Below are positions 6,499 through 8,961 of a stretch of 8,961 nt of DNA, piece by piece. This stretch comes from Candidatus Zambryskibacteria bacterium RIFOXYD2_FULL_43_10 (GTDB lineage Bacteria; Patescibacteriota; Minisyncoccia; Phycocordibacterales; Zambryskibacteraceae): the NCBI GenBank assembly GCA_001825475.1, contig MHWZ01000005.1, forward strand, positions 1-8,961. The letters are read 5' to 3'. The number at the start of each line of letters is the position of its first letter. Positions within the stretch are counted from its first letter, which is position 1. The notes below the pieces were generated by a model, which saw only the letters and a program-made list of their open reading frames with translations, did no database searches and was not told where the DNA came from. The position numbers were made by a program, and so were the translations under genes.

Positions 6499-7181
6499 TC
6501 AATCTTGAAACAGCCACGTACGCCCTTTTCGGCGGTATCCTTCCCGCGCTGGTTTGGCTCGTCTTCTGGTTGCGGGAGGATAAAAAAAATCCCGAACCAA
6601 AAAAACTGATTTTGCGAACATTTCTTTTCGGTATGGGCGCGGTGGTGATTGTTTTATTCTTTCAGAAATGGGTGGATATTTTGTTTCCGGGCACAACATT
6701 GCTTGCCATTATCTTGTGGGTCGTTTTAGAGGAGACATTCAAATTTGTAGCGGCCTTCTTGGGCGGTTTGAAGTCAACGGAAGATAATGAACCGATTGAT
6801 CCAATTATTTACATGATTACGGCAGCTCTCGGCTTTGTGGCGCTGGAGAATGCCCTTTTTGTTGTCGGTCCGCTCATTGGAAAAGATGTCGTAACAAGTG
6901 TTATCACCGGCAACCTGCGCTTCATTGGGGCCAGTCTTCTGCATGTAGTTTCATCGGGCATCATCGGAGTTTCTCTGGCATTCTCATTCCTTAAACCCAG
7001 AGGCCAACGGGTCATCTTTGCCGTTCTCGCCTTAATCTTGGCCATTATTTTACACAGCGGATTCAACTTGGCGATAATCCATTGGGACAATGACGGTGCC
7101 ATGTTTGCCTTCGGACTAGTTTGGATTGGCGTTATCCTCCTTCTCCTGGCTTTTGAGAAAGCCAAAATGATTGCGCGCTAG
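6495..7181 (+). CDS. PrsW-type glutamic intramembrane protease homologue
   Basis: A 228-residue polytopic membrane protein of the PrsW family, a branch of intramembrane proteases that cleave membrane substrates. The best-known member cuts the anti-sigma factor RsiW in Bacillus. The family motifs are present in order: EETFK (E79, E80, K83), GFVALENALF (E118, N119), R142 with H150 in LRFIGASLLHVVSSG, and HSGFN (H187, N191). About seven hydrophobic helices are visible (roughly 7-26, 41-57, 68-89, 103-127, 144-165, 172-195, 202-221). The start codon overlaps the valS stop (ATGA, 6495-6498) with no clear SD of its own, so translation is probably coupled. No anti-sigma or sigma gene lies nearby, so the substrate cannot be inferred here. 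The terminal EKAKMIAR is a basic cytoplasmic-type tail. Confidence 0.87.
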   Translation: MINLETATYALFGGILPALVWLVFWLREDKKNPEPKKLILRTFLFGMGAVVIVLFFQKWVDILFPGTTLLAIILWVVLEETFKFVAAFLGGLKSTEDNEPIDPIIYMITAALGFVALENALFVVGPLIGKDVVTSVITGNLRFIGASLLHVVSSGIIGVSLAFSFLKPRGQRVIFAVLALILAIILHSGFNLAIIHWDNDGAMFAFGLVWIGVILLLLAFEKAKMIAR

Positions 7182-7198
7182 ACAAGATTAGATATAAT
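7171..7198 (+). promoter_or_regulatory. hsp20 promoter giving a near-leaderless transcript
   Basis: A perfect TATAAT (7193-7198) lies 9 nt before the hsp20 ATG, with TTGCGC (7171-7176) at a 16-nt spacing overlapping the end of the PrsW-like gene. Transcription would start at about 7205, leaving only a few leader bases. No SD precedes the ATG. No CIRCE-type inverted repeat is visible. Confidence 0.6.
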
Positions 7199-7207
7199 TA
7201 AACCACT

Positions 7208-7675
7208 ATGCAAAACAGAAGATCTTTTTTTGAAAGACTCACGGGTGCGGTGAGATTGGATGAAGATACAGAACGTATGGGCGAGGAACAATCCAATCTC
7301 AAATCCCCGCTCGCGAAAACTAATCCGTTCGAGAACAGCGAAGAGGAAGCTCAACTGACTGTAGATGTTTATCAAACACCTTCTGAAATCATAATCAAAG
7401 CTATGGTTGCCGGGGTTAAGCCGGACGATCTGGATGTGTTGATTACCAGAGATTCTGTTACTATTCGCGGCAAACGTAGCGAGGACAGAACCGTATCAAA
7501 TGACGAATACTTCCATCGCGAGTTGTATTGGGGTTCGTTTGCCCGCACGATCAATCTGCCAGAAGAAATTGAAGTGGACGGAGCGGAAGCGCTTGAAAAA
7601 CACGGGATGCTTGTCCTCCATCTACCTAAACTCGATAAAAATCGCCAAGCTAAACTTAGAGTTAAGGGAAACTAA
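7208..7675 (+). CDS. Hsp20 family small heat-shock protein
   Basis: A 155-residue ATP-independent chaperone that binds unfolding proteins and forms oligomers in the cytoplasm. A poorly conserved N-terminal arm (1-45, beginning MQNRRSFFERLTG) precedes the alpha-crystallin domain (about 47-142). Recognisable parts are LTVDVYQTPSEIIIKAMVAGVKPDDLDV, the strand SVTIRGKR, YFHRELYWGSFARTINLP and the GMLVLHLPK strand, which are typical bacterial Hsp20 landmarks. The C-terminal KLRVKGN resembles the IxI/V-type anchor. The length is normal. The ATG at 7208 has no SD but lies just after a TATAAT box, suggesting leaderless initiation. The gene follows the PrsW-like gene by 26 nt with its own promoter and converges on the toxin gene 30 nt downstream. 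Confidence 0.94.
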   Translation: MQNRRSFFERLTGAVRLDEDTERMGEEQSNLKSPLAKTNPFENSEEEAQLTVDVYQTPSEIIIKAMVAGVKPDDLDVLITRDSVTIRGKRSEDRTVSNDEYFHRELYWGSFARTINLPEEIEVDGAEALEKHGMLVLHLPKLDKNRQAKLRVKGN

Positions 7676-7705
7676 GAGATACTTTTTCTCAATAATAAAA
7701 GAACG

Positions 7706-7972
7706 CTAGGACTTTTTTTCATAAATATCGTGAGTTCCAACTGAATGAAATCTGACCAGATTCCTATCAAGAAAAGTAAAACCGATACGATAAGAATATG
7801 AAATGGAAAAAGCCCAGTATTCTCTCATGGTTCCGTGCAGTTTGTGCGTTTTCAGTTTTGGGTCAAAAGGATTTTTACGGAATAGTTTCTCACAAATCAC
7901 AGCATGTTCTTTAACTGCTTTGGGTAACTTCTTAAACTGTCTGGAAAATTTGGGGGAGTATTCAATTTCCAT
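7706..7972 (-). CDS. RelE/ParE-superfamily toxin (probable mRNA interferase)
   Basis: An 88-residue basic protein with the RelE/ParE toxin fold pattern: an N-terminal strand (MEIEYSPKFSRQFKKL), two helices, HKLHGTMREYWAFSISYSYRIGF and the closing FHSVGTHDIYEKK. The HKL(x)G, YRI and GTHDxY pattern fits RelE/YafQ-like enzymes, which cut mRNA in the ribosome. Candidate functional residues are R62, H76, H81 and Y84, named by analogy only. A ParE-like gyrase poison cannot be excluded, because the subgroup is not set by sequence reading alone. The gene starts 6 nt after the antitoxin stop on the same strand and depends on the antitoxin promoter. The end faces hsp20 with a 30-nt gap that has no strong terminator. 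Confidence 0.87.
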   Translation of the reverse strand: MEIEYSPKFSRQFKKLPKAVKEHAVICEKLFRKNPFDPKLKTHKLHGTMREYWAFSISYSYRIGFTFLDRNLVRFHSVGTHDIYEKKS

Positions 7973-7978
7973 GTATAT

Positions 7979-8194
7979 CTACATCAGATCTTTCAAGGAA
8001 CGAAGTTTTTTACCTTTGCCGGCGGCAAATTCTATTTCGCTTTCCATGATACTTTTCACCAAATTAGCATCCTCAAGTGAACGCATGGCGTCGCGAAAAA
8101 GCTCGCTAACTGAAGCATATTTATTTTCCTTCATGATATTATCCACACTCTTTTTTACCGAGGAAGGAATGGATATCGTTATAATATTTCTCAT
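7979..8194 (-). CDS. Ribbon-helix-helix (CopG/ParD-like) antitoxin
   Basis: A 71-residue protein whose N-terminus fits a ribbon-helix-helix DNA-binding domain: strand NIITISIP (3-10), helix SSVKKSVDNIMKENK, turn YASVS, helix ELFRDAMRSLEDA (31-43). The tail (44-71), MESEIEFAAGKGKKLRSLKDLM, would wrap the toxin. Such antitoxins bind their own operator as dimers and neutralise the partner. The gene order antitoxin then toxin, the 6-nt gap and the palindrome over the promoter all support an autoregulated toxin-antitoxin operon. The ATG at 8194 lies 6 nt after the -10 box, so the mRNA is predicted to be leaderless. The GGGAG directly before the ATG is too close to serve as a normal SD. Confidence 0.88.
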   Translation of the reverse strand: MRNIITISIPSSVKKSVDNIMKENKYASVSELFRDAMRSLEDANLVKSIMESEIEFAAGKGKKLRSLKDLM

Positions 8195-8200
8195 ACTCCC

Positions 8201-8229
8201 ATTGTATTACATTGTAATACAAACGTCAA
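8201..8229 (-). promoter_or_regulatory. Toxin-antitoxin promoter
   Basis: On the minus strand TTGACG (8229-8224) and TACAAT (8206-8201) are separated by 17 nt, each matching consensus at 5/6. Transcription would begin at about 8194-8195, at the antitoxin ATG itself. Confidence 0.7.
8202..8222. promoter_or_regulatory. Palindromic operator in the toxin-antitoxin promoter
   Basis: TTGTATTAC (8202-8210) and GTAATACAA (8214-8222) are perfect 9-bp inverted arms around ATT. The 21-bp site fills the spacer and overlaps the -10 box, the expected place for repression by the ribbon-helix-helix antitoxin. Binding is inferred. Confidence 0.75.
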
Positions 8230-8251
8230 GAAAGAAGCGCCTTATACCTTA

Positions 8252-8323
8252 TGCCACTGGCAGGAATTGAACCTGCATTAACGCCTTAGGACGGCGCTGT
8301 TCTATCCGTTGAACTACAGCGGC
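8252..8323 (-). tRNA. tRNA-Arg (anticodon CCU)
   Basis: 72 nt fold as a complete cloverleaf. The acceptor GCCGCTG pairs with CAGTGGC (one G-U), followed by discriminator A. The D-arm is GTTC/GAAC with a GG-containing loop. The anticodon stem is GCGCC/GGCGT with loop GTCCTAA, giving anticodon CCU for the AGG codon. The T-arm is GCAGG/CCTGC with loop TTCAATT, and the variable loop is 4 nt. The CCA end is not encoded (the next bases are TAA), so it must be added by the CCA-adding enzyme. Confidence 0.95.
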
Positions 8324-8333
8324 AAGTGCAAAG

Positions 8334-8362
8334 AATATAACATAAAATTTGAAAAATGCCGA
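8334..8362 (-). promoter_or_regulatory. Candidate tRNA-Arg promoter
   Basis: On the minus strand TCGGCA (8362-8357, 4/6), a 17-nt spacer and TATATT (8339-8334) preceded by TGT as an extended -10. Start would be about 4 nt before the mature tRNA 5' end. It overlaps the divergent promoter at 8349-8376. Confidence 0.5.
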
Positions 8363-8376
8363 TATTTTGCTATAAT
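8349..8376 (+). promoter_or_regulatory. Strong extended -10 promoter, originally leaderless
   Basis: TTGAAA (8349-8354), a 16-nt spacer and consensus TATAAT (8371-8376) preceded by TGC. It lies 8 nt before the first ATGAAT, the spacing seen at other leaderless starts in the window. It probably drove the 77-residue membrane protein gene directly before the 8391-8467 element inserted, and still drives it and perhaps tRNA-Phe. Confidence 0.7.
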
Positions 8377-8384
8377 TCTTATCT

Positions 8385-8417
8385 ATGAATCCCGTTAGAA
8401 GTCCCGTCGACTTATAA
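8385..8417 (+). CDS. Possible 10-codon leader ORF created by the insertion
   Basis: ATG at 8385 opens MNPVRSPVDL then TAA. It starts 8 nt after the -10 box, so it would be the leaderless first ATG of the transcript. It is made of the upstream ATGAAT copy plus the left end of the inverted-repeat element and covers the whole left hairpin arm. It may be a translated by-product with a regulatory effect. There is no evidence of selection on the peptide. Confidence 0.3.
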   Translation: MNPVRSPVDL

Positions 8418-8467
8418 AGTGGTGATTCTATAAAAAGACATGGATTATTACCTTAACTTCTAACGGG
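8391..8467. mobile_element. 77-bp MITE-like element with 11-bp (12-bp with one inner pair) terminal inverted repeats
   Basis: CCCGTTAGAAG (8391-8401) and CTTCTAACGGG (8457-8467) are perfect terminal inverted repeats, plus one inner pair (T8402/A8456). With the flanking ATGAAT the pairing reaches 14 bp. There is no transposase gene inside, so movement would need an enzyme encoded elsewhere. Inside is a further dyad, AAGTC-CCGTC-GACTT (8399-8413). The element separates a promoter from the downstream membrane protein gene. No second copy is in this window, so mobility is inferred from structure. A stand-alone regulatory hairpin is the alternative. Confidence 0.6.
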
Positions 8468-8701
8468 ATGAATCCTGAAGAAAAAGTGCTACTGGAACGC
8501 ACCTTGAAACTTTCAGAAGAAAATAATCAGATACTGCGTAAGTTACAACGCAGGGTCAGATGGGCTGTCCTTTGGGGATTCATAAAAATTGCCATAATAA
8601 TTGTCCCATTAGTAGCCGGATATCTTTATCTCCAACCATTTTTGGAACAAGCAATGGAAAATTATAATGGCTTGAGAGAACTGATTAATATTACACGTTA
8701 G
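8468..8701 (+). CDS. Small single-pass membrane protein, conserved in Parcubacteria
   Basis: 77 residues. The N-terminus MNPEEKVLLERTLKLSEENNQILRKLQRRVRWA is a charged amphipathic helix, possibly coiled coil. It is followed by one hydrophobic segment (about 38-57, FIKIAIIIVPLVAGYLYLQP) and a short C-terminal part (EQAMENYNGLRELINITR). The basic RRVR before the membrane segment predicts the N-terminus inside. I recall similar ERTLxLxEENNxxLRxLRR proteins as recurrent small hypotheticals of Parcubacteria, but function is unknown. No useful SD precedes the ATG. The start lies at the right edge of the inverted-repeat element, so its first two bases fall in the hairpin stem. tRNA-Phe begins 8 nt after the stop. 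Confidence 0.82.
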   Translation: MNPEEKVLLERTLKLSEENNQILRKLQRRVRWAVLWGFIKIAIIIVPLVAGYLYLQPFLEQAMENYNGLRELINITR

Positions 8702-8709
8702 CGAAATAT

Positions 8710-8784
8710 GCCGCGGTAGCTCAGTGGTAGAGCGCTACCCTGAAGAGGTAGGCGTCGGGTGTTCAATTCACCCCCGCGGCACCA
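8710..8784 (+). tRNA. tRNA-Phe (anticodon GAA), CCA encoded
   Basis: Complete cloverleaf: acceptor GCCGCGG/CCGCGGC (7/7 pairs), TA, D-arm GCTC/GAGC with loop AGTGGTA, anticodon arm CTACC/GGTAG with loop CTGAAGA (anticodon GAA), 5-nt variable loop GCGTC, T-arm GGGTG/CACCC with loop TTCAATT, discriminator A and an encoded CCA (8782-8784). Only 8 nt separate it from the preceding stop codon and no promoter is visible in that gap, so it may be processed from the upstream gene's transcript. Confidence 0.96.
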
Positions 8785-8877
8785 GTGGATAAGTGGCGGC
8801 TTGTTTTTCTGGGGATGTTTGTTAGACTATCTGCAGTTTCTAAAAAAACTTATTAATGGTTAATTTATTTTTAGCTT

Positions 8878-8961
8878 ATGTCTGAAGAACAAAAGGGGCA
8901 GTCGGGTTATCTTAGCAAGCTGGTTATTATCTTACTGCTTATTGTGATGGGTTGGTTGGGA
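8878..8961 (+). CDS. N-terminal fragment of a membrane or exported protein
   Basis: The first 28 codons of a gene running off the window: a polar N-terminus MSEEQKGQSGYLSKL then hydrophobic VIILLLIVMGWLG, fitting a signal anchor or first transmembrane helix. An in-frame TAG 6 nt upstream fixes ATG 8878 as the only plausible start. No SD is present (aatttatttttagctt precedes), consistent with the other SD-less starts here. No family can be named from so short a piece. Confidence 0.55.
   Translation, partial: MSEEQKGQSGYLSKLVIILLLIVMGWLG

Larger units (their letters stand above)
8385..8473. repeat. 6-bp direct repeats (ATGAAT) flanking the element: probable target-site duplication
   Basis: ATGAAT at 8385-8390 and again at 8468-8473 directly abut the two ends of the inverted-repeat element. 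Removing the element and one copy joins TATAAT-tcttatct to ATG AAT CCT GAA, a normal leaderless gene start. Confidence 0.65.

Noticed and set aside
7676..7705. Terminator between convergent hsp20 and toxin genes
   Set aside because: Only a 4-bp GAGA/TCTC stem is present (gagatactttttctc), too weak to call.
7803..8270. Plus-strand 155-codon open frame across the toxin-antitoxin genes
   Set aside because: It is antisense to two well-recognised small proteins, runs into the tRNA-Arg gene, and has no domain or ribosome site.
8785..8877. Terminator after tRNA-Phe or promoter for the last gene
   Set aside because: A TTGTTTTT run (8803-8810) exists but no convincing stem precedes it, and no -35/-10 pair of reasonable quality precedes ATG 8878. 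The small dyad ATTAA-TGG-TTAAT is too short in AT-rich DNA.

Overview
The window looks like part of a Patescibacteria/CPR genome, most likely Parcubacteria. The grounds are compact genes with very short gaps, a shortened valyl-tRNA synthetase, a large exported protein joining Gly/Asp runs, a DUF11 repeat and a peptidoglycan-binding-like domain, a small membrane protein whose N-terminus (ERTLKLSEENNQILRKL) resembles a family common in Parcubacteria, and several promoters whose -10 box lies only 6-9 nt before the start codon. This assignment is inferred from protein style and was not tested by search.

Layout. (1) 1-908, plus: 3' part of tsaD (tRNA t6A synthesis), carrying two strong dyads and an A-rich insertion. 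(2) 898-4073, minus: a small predicted lipoprotein gene, then an 838-residue exported, membrane-anchored surface protein. Two back-to-back hairpins lie between them. The surface gene converges on tsaD with an 11-bp overlap. (3) 4074-4380: AT-rich divergent intergenic region with a candidate valS promoter. (4) 4381-7181, plus: valS, whose HIGH motif reads HVGG, overlapping by 4 bp a PrsW-type membrane protease gene. (5) 7208-7675, plus: Hsp20 small heat-shock protein behind a near-leaderless TATAAT promoter. (6) 7706-8323, minus: tRNA-Arg(CCU), then a ribbon-helix-helix antitoxin and a RelE/ParE-fold toxin. A 21-bp palindrome sits between the -35 and -10 boxes of the antitoxin promoter. (7) 8349-8784, plus: a strong extended -10 promoter, a 77-bp inverted-repeat element flanked by a 6-bp duplication, a 77-residue membrane protein gene and tRNA-Phe(GAA). 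(8) 8878-8961: start of another membrane protein gene, cut by the window edge.

How it fits together: tsaD, valS and the two tRNAs serve translation. The PrsW-like protease and Hsp20 suggest envelope and protein-quality stress functions. The two minus-strand exported proteins belong to the cell surface. The toxin-antitoxin pair is an accessory module. No complete new multi-gene system is evident. The most notable observation is the MITE-like insertion at 8391-8467: its target duplication (ATGAAT) contains the start codon of the downstream gene, so the gene kept an ATG but was moved 83 bp away from what looks like its original leaderless promoter.
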